Source: Pirellulales bacterium
GTDB taxonomy: Bacteria > Planctomycetota > Planctomycetia > Pirellulales > JAEUIK01
Length of the DNA: 64,000 nucleotides
Direction of reading: 5' to 3'
Assembly (NCBI GenBank): GCA_019636335.1
Contig: JAHBXR010000003.1
Span: 186,001 to 250,000 of the forward strand
Part shown: positions 44,938 through 53,484 of the stretch, one piece after another
Numbering within the stretch: the stretch's first letter is position 1
Layout of the letters: the number at the start of each line of letters is the position of its first letter
The notes under the pieces: model-generated
Database searches by the model: none
The model's input: only the letters and a program-made list of their open reading frames with translations
What the model was told of the DNA's origin: nothing
Translations under genes and position numbers: made by a program

Positions 44938-46485
44938 GTGAACGTCTACGACCTGGATCCGGCGCAGCAGAAGAAGTGGGCGCTCGAACGCCTGTTTCGT
45001 TACATCCGCCGCTACGTTTATCCATTTCACCCCTACCTGCGCCGCGCGTACAAGCAGGCGGGAGTGGATGTCGACCGGCTGCGCACTGAAGACGATCTCC
45101 GCCGCTTGCCGATCGTCGACAAGAAGGCCATGCGCGCCGATCCGCAGGCCTTCATCCTGCGGCCGGCGTTTCCGGGCGTGCCGCCCTTGGCTGATTATGA
45201 AACGGCGCCTCCTCGGCGCGGCATGTTGGCCAAGTACATGGCGCAGGCGGCCATGAATTTTCCTCGGGAGTACACGCATCAACTGCGTCAGCCCGACTTT
45301 CGCGAGAAAGTTCGCCGCCGTGCCCTGATGGAGTGGCTGCCGATTCATTTCCACGTCTCGACCGGCTCGACCGGGGCGCCAACTCCGGCCACCTATACGC
45401 ACTACGACCTGAACCAGGTCATCAAGCACATCGGTTCGACTTTGCTGCTGCCGAAGCGCAATCTGCGCGATCCGAACGAGTGCTACTACGACTGGACGGA
45501 GCGGGGAATGAACATGTTCCCCGGGGCGCCCCACCTGGCCTTCTTCAGCCCGGTGCTGTCGAAGACCGCCGTTGGCACGTCGACGTTCGACACGTTTGGC
45601 GGCAGCGTGATTCCGACCGACCGCTCGATTACTCTCTTCGAACAGGGGGGCTTCTCGGCCATGACCGCCGTCCCTTCCTATTTCGTACACTGGTTGCGCC
45701 GGGCACTGACTCTGCAACAAGAAGGGGTGATCGGCAAGCTGACGGCCTTCAAACGAGTCGTCCTGGGGGCCGAGCCGGTCAGCGACACGCTGCGCGAGCA
45801 CATCCGCGAGCTGGCCCTGCAGTTGGGGGCCGATCCGCGGTTTCGCATCTTCCAGAGCCTCGGCATGACCGAGATGAAGTGGTTCGGGCTCGAATGCAGC
45901 GAACGCAGCGGCATCCACATGAACCCGCGCTACTTCTACTGGGAGTTGCTCCACCCCAAAACGCGCGAGCCGGTGCCCGAGAGAGAGCCGGGCGTGCTCG
46001 TCTTCAGCCACATCGACTGGCGAGGTACGGCGCTGGTGCGCTACTGGACGGGGGACCTGGTGAAAGGGGGCCTGCAATGGCAACGCTGTCCCCACTGCGG
46101 TTGGACTTTTCCTCGCGTCTTCACCCCCATCTGCCGCGCCGAGAAGGATTTCACCAAGATCAAGGGGACGCGGGTCGATCTCTCGGTCTTGATCGAGGCG
46201 GTGCGCGACACGCCGGGCGTGCGCAACTTCCAGGTGAGCCTCGAAAGCGAAAACGGAGCCCAGGAGTATTCTCGTGATCTGGTCGTCTTGCACGTGCTGC
46301 CCCAACCTGGGCACGATCCGGCCCAGATCGAAGAAAATTTGCAAAAGCGCATGAAATATTTCACCGAGGTGTCGGCCGATCGGATTATCTTCGAAGTGGA
46401 CGAACCCAACTTCGAAAAGAAGCTCTTTGCGCGCACGGGTATCAAGGCCGAGTACGTCATCGAACGCCGAAAGGAACACATTTAA
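44938..46485 (+). CDS. adenylate-forming ligase (phenylacetate-CoA ligase-like)
   Basis: 515 aa from a GTG at 44938, nine bases after GGAGGT; the frame is open back to 44827 inside the preceding gene. STGSTGAPTPATYTHYD is the ATP-binding P-loop, FQSLGMTEM holds the conserved glutamate, and WRGTALVRYWTGDLV the adenine-ribose aspartate. CPHCGW after this is an unusual CxxC insert that could bind zinc; PaaK and LuxE relatives have cysteines in a similar place. It should form an acyl-AMP and then a thioester. It is in one unit with the acyl-CoA dehydrogenase and a small membrane gene. Substrate unknown. Confidence 0.85.
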   Translation: MNVYDLDPAQQKKWALERLFRYIRRYVYPFHPYLRRAYKQAGVDVDRLRTEDDLRRLPIVDKKAMRADPQAFILRPAFPGVPPLADYETAPPRRGMLAKYMAQAAMNFPREYTHQLRQPDFREKVRRRALMEWLPIHFHVSTGSTGAPTPATYTHYDLNQVIKHIGSTLLLPKRNLRDPNECYYDWTERGMNMFPGAPHLAFFSPVLSKTAVGTSTFDTFGGSVIPTDRSITLFEQGGFSAMTAVPSYFVHWLRRALTLQQEGVIGKLTAFKRVVLGAEPVSDTLREHIRELALQLGADPRFRIFQSLGMTEMKWFGLECSERSGIHMNPRYFYWELLHPKTREPVPEREPGVLVFSHIDWRGTALVRYWTGDLVKGGLQWQRCPHCGWTFPRVFTPICRAEKDFTKIKGTRVDLSVLIEAVRDTPGVRNFQVSLESENGAQEYSRDLVVLHVLPQPGHDPAQIEENLQKRMKYFTEVSADRIIFEVDEPNFEKKLFARTGIKAEYVIERRKEHI

Positions 46486-46490
46486 CGACC

Positions 46491-46712
46491 ATGACGAACC
46501 GCGGTTGGATCGTGTTGATTATTTTCGCCTTGCTGGCTTGGGGCACCTTTCATGCCGTGGGGGCGTATCAATACAACCACAACCCCTGGCGGGCCGTGGT
46601 CGTAGTGCTCTGTTCGCTGGCCTTTGTCGGTTTCTGGCTGGCGATGCTCGCCTCGCGACGGGCGCGGCTCGAACGTGAGAAATCGCCGGACGGCCGTCAG
46701 GGCGATCGCTGA
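46491..46712 (+). CDS. small two-helix membrane protein
   Basis: 73 aa from the ATG at 46491, five bases after the ligase stop. Two hydrophobic helices (about 6-24 and 34-55) are followed by a charged tail (SRRARLEREKSPDG). No family recognised. Its tight spacing to the ligase gene means the two are translated from one mRNA and may work together, perhaps anchoring the ligase at the membrane. Confidence 0.65.
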   Translation: MTNRGWIVLIIFALLAWGTFHAVGAYQYNHNPWRAVVVVLCSLAFVGFWLAMLASRRARLEREKSPDGRQGDR

Positions 46713-46795
46713 TCCTTGACCGCGCCGTCTGCGTAATACATTTCGAGGGCGGCTTTTAGGCCTTGGTGCGCCGGTGCGGTCCCGCTGAATCCGCA

Positions 46796-46824
46796 TTGCC
46801 CCTCTCGCCCCCTAGGGGGATAAT
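46796..46824 (+). promoter_or_regulatory. promoter with a palindrome in its spacer
   Basis: TTGCCC, 17 bases, GATAAT: four of six and five of six matches to the sigma-70 consensus. Between the boxes lies the perfect palindrome CCCCCTAGGGGG (46808-46819), a good position for a repressor or for a MerR-like regulator. Transcription would start near 46831, 80 bases ahead of the decarboxylase ATG. Confidence 0.45.
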
Positions 46825-46909
46825 TCCCTGGCTCCCGTGCGATAGGGGGCGTTCGCGCGGAGAATTGAGGCCGCGGCAGGCGCAGGGTTCGATCTGGAGG
46901 CTACTCGAC

Positions 46910-48619
46910 ATGGCACACGCGACGCACTCCTCGGTGATTTCCGTTCCCCGCGACGTGCTCGCCGTCGGGCGACCGCCGATGCCGCGCACGGGCGTGTCGA
47001 TCGGTGAGTACCTGATCCAGCGGCTGCAGGATTACGGCATCCACGACGTGTTCGGGCTGCCCGGCGATTACATCCTGGGCTTTTACTCGATGCTCAACGA
47101 CAGTCCGATCAACGTGATCGGCTGCTGCAGCGAAGATTCGGCCGGATTTGCCGCCGACGCCTACGCCCGCATCAACGGCATGGGGGCCGTTTGCGTGACC
47201 TACTGTGTGGGGGGGCTGAAGCTCTGTAATCCGATCGCGGGCGCCTTTGCCGAAAAGTCTCCGGTGGTGGTCATCACCGGGGCGCCTGGACTCAACGAAC
47301 GCCAGAACAATCCCTTGTTGCACCACATGGTGCGCGACTTCCGCACGCAGCTCGAAGTTTTTGAGCGGTTGTGCATCGAGGCGACCGAGTTGAACGACCC
47401 GGTCACCGCCTTCCGCGAGATCGACCGCGTACTGAGTGCCTGCGCGCGCTACAAGCGGCCGGTCTACATCGAGATCCCGCGCGACATGGTCAAGGTGATT
47501 CCCGAGGCCCCTTGCGAGTTCGACCTGTTGCCGCTGGCGAGCGACACCGAGGCGCTCAACGAGGCCGCGAACGAAGCCGCCACCTTGATTAGCGCCGCGA
47601 AGAAGCCGGTTATCATCGGCGGCGTCGAGATCCATCGCTTCGGCCTGCAAGACCGCCTGATCGCGCTGGCCGAGCAGAGCCAGATTCCCATGGCGGCCAC
47701 GCTGCTGGGCAAGAGCGTCGTGCCCGAGACGCACCCGCTCTACGTCGGCATCTACGAAGGCGCCATGGGACGCCGCGAAGTGACCGAGTTCATTGAGGAC
47801 AGCGACTGCGTCGTGCTACTCGGCACCTTCATGACCGATATCAATCTGGGCATTTACACGGCCAATCTCGACCCCAGCAAGTGCATCTACGTCACGAGCG
47901 AGCAACTGCGCATCCGCCGTCACATGTACGAAGGGGTGCTGCTGGGCGATTTTCTCCGCGAGCTGGCCGCGCGTCGCCCGCAACCGACCAGGCGTGCCGT
48001 GCCCCCTCGTCCCGCCACCGACCGCGAGCCCTATGTCATTCGTCCCACGTCGCAGATCACCATCTCGCGCTTGATGGGCAGGATCAACGATTCGCTCGAC
48101 CAGGAGACGATCGTGATCTCGGATATCGGCGACGCCCTCTTCGCCGCGAGCGATCTGGTGATCCACCAGCGGACCGAGTTCTTGAGCCCGGCCTATTACA
48201 CGTCGATGGGCTTTGCCGTGCCGGCGACTTTGGGGGCGAGCGTGGCGCGACCCGGCAAACGTATCATCGCCATCGTGGGAGACGGCGCGTTCCAGATGAC
48301 CGGGATGGAACTCTCGACGATCGTGCGGCACCGCTTCGACCCGGTGGTGATCGTGCTCGACAACAAGGGGTACGGGACCGAACGCTTCCTGCACCCCGGC
48401 GACTTCAACGATATCCAGCCCTGGAACTACGCCCGGCTGCCCGAGGTGTTCGGCGGCGGCACGGGCTACGAGGTGCGCACCGAGGGAGAGTTCGATCAAG
48501 CCCTGACGAAGGCCCTAGCCGACAAGAGCGGCATGAGCCTGATCCAAGTGCATCTGGCCGATGACGACGTCAGCAACGCCCTGGCCCGCCTGGCCGAGAA
48601 ACTCAGCCAGAAGGTGTGA
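46910..48619 (+). CDS. thiamine-diphosphate 2-oxoacid decarboxylase (PDC/IPDC-like)
   Basis: 569 aa from the ATG at 46910, nine bases after GGAGG; the frame is open back to 46763 but that holds the promoter. The three-domain ThDP fold is complete: N-terminal Pyr domain with the activating glutamate in CSEDSAGFAADAYARI, middle domain, and PP domain with the metal/ThDP motif GDGAFQMTGMELSTIVRHRF ending DNKGYGTE. The HH pair of pyruvate and indolepyruvate decarboxylases is LHHMVRDF. So it likely decarboxylates pyruvate, phenylpyruvate or indolepyruvate to an aldehyde. Placed behind the ligase module but with its own promoter. Confidence 0.88.
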   Translation: MAHATHSSVISVPRDVLAVGRPPMPRTGVSIGEYLIQRLQDYGIHDVFGLPGDYILGFYSMLNDSPINVIGCCSEDSAGFAADAYARINGMGAVCVTYCVGGLKLCNPIAGAFAEKSPVVVITGAPGLNERQNNPLLHHMVRDFRTQLEVFERLCIEATELNDPVTAFREIDRVLSACARYKRPVYIEIPRDMVKVIPEAPCEFDLLPLASDTEALNEAANEAATLISAAKKPVIIGGVEIHRFGLQDRLIALAEQSQIPMAATLLGKSVVPETHPLYVGIYEGAMGRREVTEFIEDSDCVVLLGTFMTDINLGIYTANLDPSKCIYVTSEQLRIRRHMYEGVLLGDFLRELAARRPQPTRRAVPPRPATDREPYVIRPTSQITISRLMGRINDSLDQETIVISDIGDALFAASDLVIHQRTEFLSPAYYTSMGFAVPATLGASVARPGKRIIAIVGDGAFQMTGMELSTIVRHRFDPVVIVLDNKGYGTERFLHPGDFNDIQPWNYARLPEVFGGGTGYEVRTEGEFDQALTKALADKSGMSLIQVHLADDDVSNALARLAEKLSQKV

Positions 48620-48656
48620 GCCCTTCGCTACGCCAACTGCCTGCATCGTCAGACCA

Positions 48657-48728
48657 ATCTGCGTTCCTCTGCGTGAATCTGCGGATCGAATTCGATTGAT
48701 CCACAGATGGACGCAGATTTACGCAGAT
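48657..48728. repeat. long inverted repeat made of TCTGCG units
   Basis: Two 31-base arms (48657-48687 and 48698-48728) pair across the loop GAATTCGATT with a few mismatches. Each arm contains three TCTGCG/TCTGTG units. It lies between the converging decarboxylase and hydrolase genes and could stop transcription on both strands. From memory, this type of 'ATCTGCGT' repeat is common between genes in several phyla; not checked. Confidence 0.7.
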
Positions 48729-48742
48729 AACAGCCAGCCGAG

Positions 48743-49792
48743 TTAGTTGCTGCTGGCGGCCGCCGTGGTGCTGTTCGAGCCATCCGGCTGGAAGAACCGC
48801 GTCGCCCGCGACAGCGCATCGAAGATGAACCGGGCGAACGAGTAGTGCCCGGCGTCGTACCAGTGGATCTCCGGCTGACCGAAGGCCTCCCACAACGATA
48901 CGGTGCATTCCGGCGGGACGACCTCGTCGTAGCGGGCGTTGATCATCAGGATCTTGCGATCTTTGACGCGATCGGCGTGCGTCACCGGATCGATCGGCTG
49001 CAAGATCTCGATCAATTCTTCCATGGTCCCCCCTTGCGCCTGCCAGCGTTCGCGGAAGACGGCCGCCTCGGGCGAGGAGGTGCTCACGCGGGCGATATCG
49101 CCGCCAGCCAGGATCGGGCAGATCTTCTTGAAGCGAGGCTCACCGGCTGCCGCCAGCGAGGTGGTGATGCCCCCCAAGCTGATACCCGTAATGCCGAGTT
49201 GCTCGGGATCGACTTCTTCCTGCGCGGCCAGCCAGGCGGCGCCGCGGCGAATGTCGAGCACCGCCTGCGTGAAGCCCTTTACCGTCTGGTGCGGATCGGG
49301 ATCGACCATGGCGATCTCGACCCCGGGCTCCGAACGCGGACCGTAGTAGGGCAGCTTGATGAAGAGGGCCGCCACGCCGTTGCTCGCCATTTGACGGGCC
49401 ACCAGCCGCGAGAGATCGAAATCGCCCCCCAAAATGTGCAGTACGATCACGGCCGGATGCTTCCCCTCGCTCAGCGGACGGAAATACTCGGCATGGACGG
49501 TATTGTTATTGGCATGGGGGGTCTCGACGGGCGAGGGGAACGTCACCTCGGAGATCTCGATCGCCTTCGAAGCCGTCTTGAGGAACTTCTGCTCGAATGG
49601 GAACGTGTGTTCTTCGAGCTGGAAGGCCTCGGGCACGGCGGTCGCTTCTTCAGGGGCCGGGGTGAAGATTACTTCCCCTGTGCGTGGCTCCTTTTCCGTC
49701 TCGTCGGCCAGCGCCAACGGCGAAGCAACCAGGCAGGCCAGGGTGGCCAGCAACAAAATCGAGCGAGATCGTCGCAAGCTGACGCAGTTCAT
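48743..49792 (-). CDS. secreted alpha/beta hydrolase (dienelactone hydrolase-like)
   Basis: 349 aa from the ATG at 49792. A signal peptide ends near A29. The hydrolase fold has an intact triad: S205 in GISLGG, D289 in NARYDEVV and H316 in DAGHYSF. HAEYFRPLSEGKHPAVIVLH is the lid-side start of the domain. This is the form of exported esterase/acetylxylan-esterase-like enzymes in planctomycetes; no substrate can be given. The gene is transcribed away from the RfaE2 gene and ends at the inverted repeat. Confidence 0.85.
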   Translation of the reverse strand: MNCVSLRRSRSILLLATLACLVASPLALADETEKEPRTGEVIFTPAPEEATAVPEAFQLEEHTFPFEQKFLKTASKAIEISEVTFPSPVETPHANNNTVHAEYFRPLSEGKHPAVIVLHILGGDFDLSRLVARQMASNGVAALFIKLPYYGPRSEPGVEIAMVDPDPHQTVKGFTQAVLDIRRGAAWLAAQEEVDPEQLGITGISLGGITTSLAAAGEPRFKKICPILAGGDIARVSTSSPEAAVFRERWQAQGGTMEELIEILQPIDPVTHADRVKDRKILMINARYDEVVPPECTVSLWEAFGQPEIHWYDAGHYSFARFIFDALSRATRFFQPDGSNSTTAAASSN

Positions 49793-50098
49793 GAAAGCTT
49801 CCTAATTCGGAGTGCGGCGTGATCGCGGTGCGGCAGCACCGTGCAGGCAGGTTCGCTAGCAGTTACCCGCCAATATACCCAATGGTTCCAGCCACCACAG
49901 TAGACCGGTGGAAAAGGGGCCACGCTGCCGGGTAGATGGGGTGGCGAAACCGGCAAACCATCCGCAGACGCCACCCCAGAACGTCTATTGGGGAATTCAG
50001 GCCAAGAGCGGTAAGATGCCCCCCCTCGTGCGTGCCGATCTGGGAAAGGATCTCCCTCTTGGCCGCTCCCTTTCAACGCCGCAAGCAGAGTCCCATCG
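49793..50098. other. divergent intergenic region
   Basis: 306 bp between the hydrolase (minus) and the RfaE2 gene (plus). A possible -10 box TATATT on the minus strand lies near 49877, but its -35 is weak. Nothing else was seen. Confidence 0.35.
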
Positions 50099-50548
50099 AT
50101 GGATCGAGACGGGGTCCTGGTCTTCACGAACGGATGCTTCGATATCATCCACGCCGGTCATATCGACCTGCTCCAGCGGGCTCGCGAGCTGGGAAGCCGG
50201 CTCGTCGTCGGCGTGAACAGCGATGCCTCGATTCGGCGCCTCAAGGGACCCGAACGCCCCTTCATCCCCGCGGCCGATCGCGTCGTCATCTTACGGGCCT
50301 TGCGCTGCGTCGACGATGTGATTCTCTTCGACGAGGATACGCCGGCCCGCGTGATCGACGAACTGCAGCCGGACGTGCTCGTGAAGGGAGGCGACTGGTC
50401 GGTGGACCGAATTGTGGGAGCCGACACGGTCAAAGCCCGTGGCGGCAAGGTCGTCTCGCTGTCGCTGTTGCCCGGTTACTCGACCACCTCGATTGCCCGG
50501 CGAATTCAAGAGCGCTCGGCCCTGCCCCCGTGGCGAGCCGCGTCGTAG
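50099..50548 (+). CDS. rfaE2: RfaE2-type heptose 1-phosphate adenylyltransferase
   Basis: 149 aa from the ATG at 50099; no start exists upstream in the frame before a stop. FTNGCFDIIHAGHIDLLQRA holds the HxGH nucleotide motif, LVKGGDW is the second conserved block and LLPGYSTTSIARRI the third: the family that transfers AMP to D-glycero-beta-D-manno-heptose 1-phosphate for lipopolysaccharide core. The kinase (RfaE1/HldE) is not fused and not in the window. It supports an LPS-like outer membrane. Confidence 0.9.
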   Translation: MDRDGVLVFTNGCFDIIHAGHIDLLQRARELGSRLVVGVNSDASIRRLKGPERPFIPAADRVVILRALRCVDDVILFDEDTPARVIDELQPDVLVKGGDWSVDRIVGADTVKARGGKVVSLSLLPGYSTTSIARRIQERSALPPWRAAS

Positions 50549-50646
50549 CGTCGTGCGGTTCACGTCGATCGGCCTGCTCCGGTACAATGGGCAAGGGAGT
50601 GGGGCAATTGGCTGAAGGTCGGCGCGCCTGAACGCGCGAGTTGGTG

Positions 50647-51633
50647 ATGCGCAAGCTTCGTTCTTCCACGATTGCCCTGTTGGTTAGCCTGGCGATAGGC
50701 GCGCTGGCCGGCACCTATTTGGCGCTGGCCGACCGCGGCGGCTTGACCGGCGAGGCCGTGGCGCAGTCCCCCGTGCGGCGCCTGGGCGAGATCCCCTTCG
50801 ATGGCGAGCAGGCCTACGAGTACCTGAAGCAGATCTGCGCGATCGGTCCGCGCCCCAGCGGCTCGCGCGGAATGGCGGCGCAGCAGCGGATGCTGGCCAA
50901 ACACTTTGCCGAACTGGGGGGCAAGGTATCGCTGCAGAAGTTCCGCTACCCTCATCCGCAGACGGGCAAGCCCGTCGACATGGCCAACTTGGTGGTGCAG
51001 TGGCACCCCGAGCGCACGGAGCGCATTCTGCTGGCGGCCCACTACGACACGCGTCCCTTTCCCGACCAGGACCCGGTAAATCCGCGCGGGACGTTCATCG
51101 GCGCGAACGACGGAGCGAGTGGCGTGGCGCTGCTCATGCAGTTGGCCAAGTCGATGCGTGACTTTCAGGGTCCCCTCGGCGTCGATTTCGTCCTCTTCGA
51201 TGGAGAAGAGCTGGTCTTCGACGACGACGATCGTTACTTCCTGGGCTCGGAGTTTTTTTCGCGGCAATACGTGACCAACCCGCCCCCGTATCGCTATCGC
51301 TGGGGCGTGCTGCTCGACATGGTGGCCGATAAAAACCTGGAGATTTTCCAGGAGCGGCACAGCATGTGGTGGCCCGATACGCGTCCGCTGGTCGAAGAGA
51401 TTTGGGGCGTGGCCGCGAAGCTCGGCGTCACCGAGTTCGTGGCCCGTCGCAAGCACGAGATTCGCGACGATCACCTCATGCTGCACGACGTGGGCAAGAT
51501 TCCGACCTGCGACGTGATCGATTTCGATTATCCCTACTGGCACACCGAGCAGGACACGCCCGAGCAATGCTCGGCACTGAGTTTGGCCAAAGTCGGCTGG
51601 GTGATAGAAACGTGGCTGCGCGAGGTGAAGTGA
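50647..51633 (+). CDS. M28 family metallopeptidase / glutaminyl-cyclase-like
   Basis: 328 aa from the ATG at 50647; a TTG and GTG just before it (50641, 50644) are possible. An N-terminal membrane anchor (about 10-29) shows it is exported. The zinc ligands are in AAHYDTRPFP, GANDGASGVALLMQ, FVLFDGEELV and PYWHTEQDTPE. The bulky insert DDDDRYFLGSEFF after the glutamate fits the glutaminyl-peptide cyclotransferase branch better than aminopeptidases. Either activity is possible. It follows rfaE2 by 98 bp. Confidence 0.85.
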   Translation: MRKLRSSTIALLVSLAIGALAGTYLALADRGGLTGEAVAQSPVRRLGEIPFDGEQAYEYLKQICAIGPRPSGSRGMAAQQRMLAKHFAELGGKVSLQKFRYPHPQTGKPVDMANLVVQWHPERTERILLAAHYDTRPFPDQDPVNPRGTFIGANDGASGVALLMQLAKSMRDFQGPLGVDFVLFDGEELVFDDDDRYFLGSEFFSRQYVTNPPPYRYRWGVLLDMVADKNLEIFQERHSMWWPDTRPLVEEIWGVAAKLGVTEFVARRKHEIRDDHLMLHDVGKIPTCDVIDFDYPYWHTEQDTPEQCSALSLAKVGWVIETWLREVK

Positions 51634-51724
51634 GTCGACATCGCGACTGTTTTTGCTTTCGCCTGGAAGCGCGTCAAAGCACAATAAGAGGTCGGATGGC
51701 TCTAGCGTTCTTGCCAAGCAGTTG

Positions 51725-52288
51725 ATGGTTGCGATGCCTCAGAAAGTGATGAACGAGCGATTGCCGGCGTTTCTGATGACGCAGCGCATCATCGTGGGCG
51801 CGCTCTTGCAGGGGACGCTCGTGTTTCTCGCGGTGGCGATCTATTTGCGCGTCAAGGAACCCGAGGTCGACTTCACGCTGGGGCTTTCGCCCATCTCCGT
51901 GGCGGCGGTGGTGGTGGCCATCCTGGTGGTGCTGGCTCAACCGCTCGTCGCGCGATGGCTGGTCGCCCGCTCGCGGCAGCAGATCGCCGATGGCACGTGG
52001 AACCCGCCAGGGGGGCATTCGCCGGCCGATTCTTATATCGACACGGGGGACACCGGCCGCCTGATGGCGGTCTATCAGACGAAGACGATCGTCTCGTGCG
52101 CCATGCTCGAAGGAGCGGCCTTCTTCGCCACCATCGCGGTCCTCATGGAGGGGGCGATCATTTGCCTCGTCGTGGCGGTCGCGCTCATGGTGGCCATCGC
52201 CGCTCGCTTTCCCTTCGAACGGCAAGTCTCGGAGTGGATCGAGCAGCAGCACCGGCTCATCGACGACGCACGCGGATTCACTCGATAG
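51725..52288 (+). CDS. hypothetical membrane protein
   Basis: 187 aa from the ATG at 51725; further ATGs at 51734 and 51752 are equally possible since no strong ribosome binding site stands out. Four hydrophobic helices are visible: IIVGALLQGTLVFLAVAIYL, ISVAAVVVAILVVLAQPLVA, then MLEGAAFFATIAVLMEG and a last one AIICLVVAVALMVAIAA. The C-terminus is charged. Similar four-helix proteins occur in planctomycetes with no known function. Confidence 0.7.
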   Translation: MVAMPQKVMNERLPAFLMTQRIIVGALLQGTLVFLAVAIYLRVKEPEVDFTLGLSPISVAAVVVAILVVLAQPLVARWLVARSRQQIADGTWNPPGGHSPADSYIDTGDTGRLMAVYQTKTIVSCAMLEGAAFFATIAVLMEGAIICLVVAVALMVAIAARFPFERQVSEWIEQQHRLIDDARGFTR

Positions 52289-52305
52289 AAGTTCGCGCTA
52301 CGAGC

Positions 52306-52875
52306 TCACGGTGCTCGTTGAGATCGCTGGCTGACCTCTTGCCAGATGGCGGTCAGGCCTAGCTTTTGGGTCCATTCCGCCATGTAAGCGGAGTCGATCG
52401 AGACCTTTCCCGACCGCAAGACGCCGGCGATGTCTCGCAGATGTTTCTCCGAACCACCCTCGCGGTAGAATTCCATCTTCTTGATCAGGACATCCTCGGG
52501 AGACGCAAAGGTCACCTTGCGGTCTGGTAGGGCGGCGACTTCAGTCCGTCTGCCCAGTCGCGACTGATCGAAGGCGGAGTCGGTCAGAACCATAAAGTCG
52601 ATCTTGTACCCTGCCGCAGGGTGAATCACATTGAAATGCCGCCTTGATTTCGCGGCTTGAGCGACTGCAGCGGGGCTGACGTAGTAATCTTCTTCCGAGA
52701 AACCAGCGCAGAATTCGTCGACCCGCTCGGGGGGCAGTTCGATCGCAATGTCGATATCGTTCGTGAAGCGTGGTTCGCCGTAGGCAATCGTGGCCACGGA
52801 ACCGGTGACGAGATATCGGAGGCCCAGTCGGTCGAGGTGATCGGCGGTATGCCGCAACAGGTCAGTCAGTTCCAC
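52306..52875 (-). CDS. nucleotidyltransferase (AbiEii/MNT-like)
   Basis: 189 aa from a GTG at 52875 that overlaps the end of the upstream gene by 14 bp. The nucleotidyltransferase fold is shown by YLVTGSVATIAYGEPRFTND followed by IDIAIEL: GS...D-x-D, with the third acidic residue in KIDFMVL. Helical C-terminus with SPEDVLIKKMEFYREGG, as in toxin-type nucleotidyltransferases of the AbiEii/MNT group. The overlap with a small partner gene suggests a two-part module, such as a type IV or VII toxin-antitoxin system; not proven. Confidence 0.8.
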   Translation of the reverse strand: MELTDLLRHTADHLDRLGLRYLVTGSVATIAYGEPRFTNDIDIAIELPPERVDEFCAGFSEEDYYVSPAAVAQAAKSRRHFNVIHPAAGYKIDFMVLTDSAFDQSRLGRRTEVAALPDRKVTFASPEDVLIKKMEFYREGGSEKHLRDIAGVLRSGKVSIDSAYMAEWTQKLGLTAIWQEVSQRSQRAP

Positions 52876-53071
52876 TCAGCAGCCTCCGCCCGGCTTCGAG
52901 TTCGACCTCGCGCTCCGGCCAGTCGGGATGCTCGGCGCGAACGATGCAGAGGAGCATGTTTCTGGCGGATCGCCACATCCCGAAGGCGATTTCCAACCGC
53001 TCGCGGGAGGACTTCTCGGCAAGAATGGCTGCCATCTCCCGATCGACCATCTCGAAGGGCTTGATTTCCAT
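52862..53071 (-). CDS. small partner protein of the nucleotidyltransferase
   Basis: 69 aa from the ATG at 53071. Mostly helical with charged residues: VDREMAAILAEKSSRERLEI, FGMWRSARNMLLCIV and HPDWPEREVELEAGRRLLSG. Small genes with the 'M...R...HPDWSEEEV' pattern are known beside nucleotidyltransferase genes in many phyla. It overlaps its partner by 14 bp (GTG inside its last codons), so they are translationally coupled. It may be the antitoxin or regulator; the evidence is position only. Confidence 0.7.
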   Translation of the reverse strand: MEIKPFEMVDREMAAILAEKSSRERLEIAFGMWRSARNMLLCIVRAEHPDWPEREVELEAGRRLLSGTD

Positions 53072-53484
53072 CGGGCGTGCCCTGGGGCGCTCTCGGGGCT
53101 GAATGGGTGATGGGTTCGGCAGTCGTTATTCTGCCTCTCTTGCGGCTCGAGGTCTATCAGCCGACCTTCCGGAAACGCGAAAGAAAAAGGGGGGGTGATG
53201 GCTGCGACAGGCTCCCGCGGGGGCAGGGCTAAAAATTCGCGCAAGAATCACCCCTCGTTGGGCTTGCAATCCAGAACGATTCGGGCAAAATAGCGAGATT
53301 CGCGCAAGGTCCTTGAGGGCCTTGGCTAAGGTCGTACCCCGTGGCCGTGGCGACGTCTGTTCTTCGTCGTCGGCAGAGCCGCTGGCAGGTATGCCCCTCG
53401 TACATCATTTGCGCCTCATCCGCCGTGCGATTGCCGCGTGGCCGAATTTGGGCGATGCCGAACGACCAAAGGATTGAAACGAAC
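53072..53484. other. divergent region ahead of rplY
   Basis: 413 bp. GGGGTGAT (near 53192) and ATCACCCC (near 53247) form an 8-bp inverted repeat around a GC-rich loop. A 31-codon frame at 53198-53293 (MAATGSRGGRAKNSRKNHPS...) is possible but weak. A candidate promoter is at 53264-53292. Otherwise empty. Confidence 0.35.
53264..53292 (+). promoter_or_regulatory. possible promoter of the rplY block
   Basis: TTGCAA, 17 bases, AAAATA. The spacing is ideal and the hexamers are fair (four and three or four matches). Transcription would start near 53300, 185 bases ahead of rplY. Confidence 0.3.
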
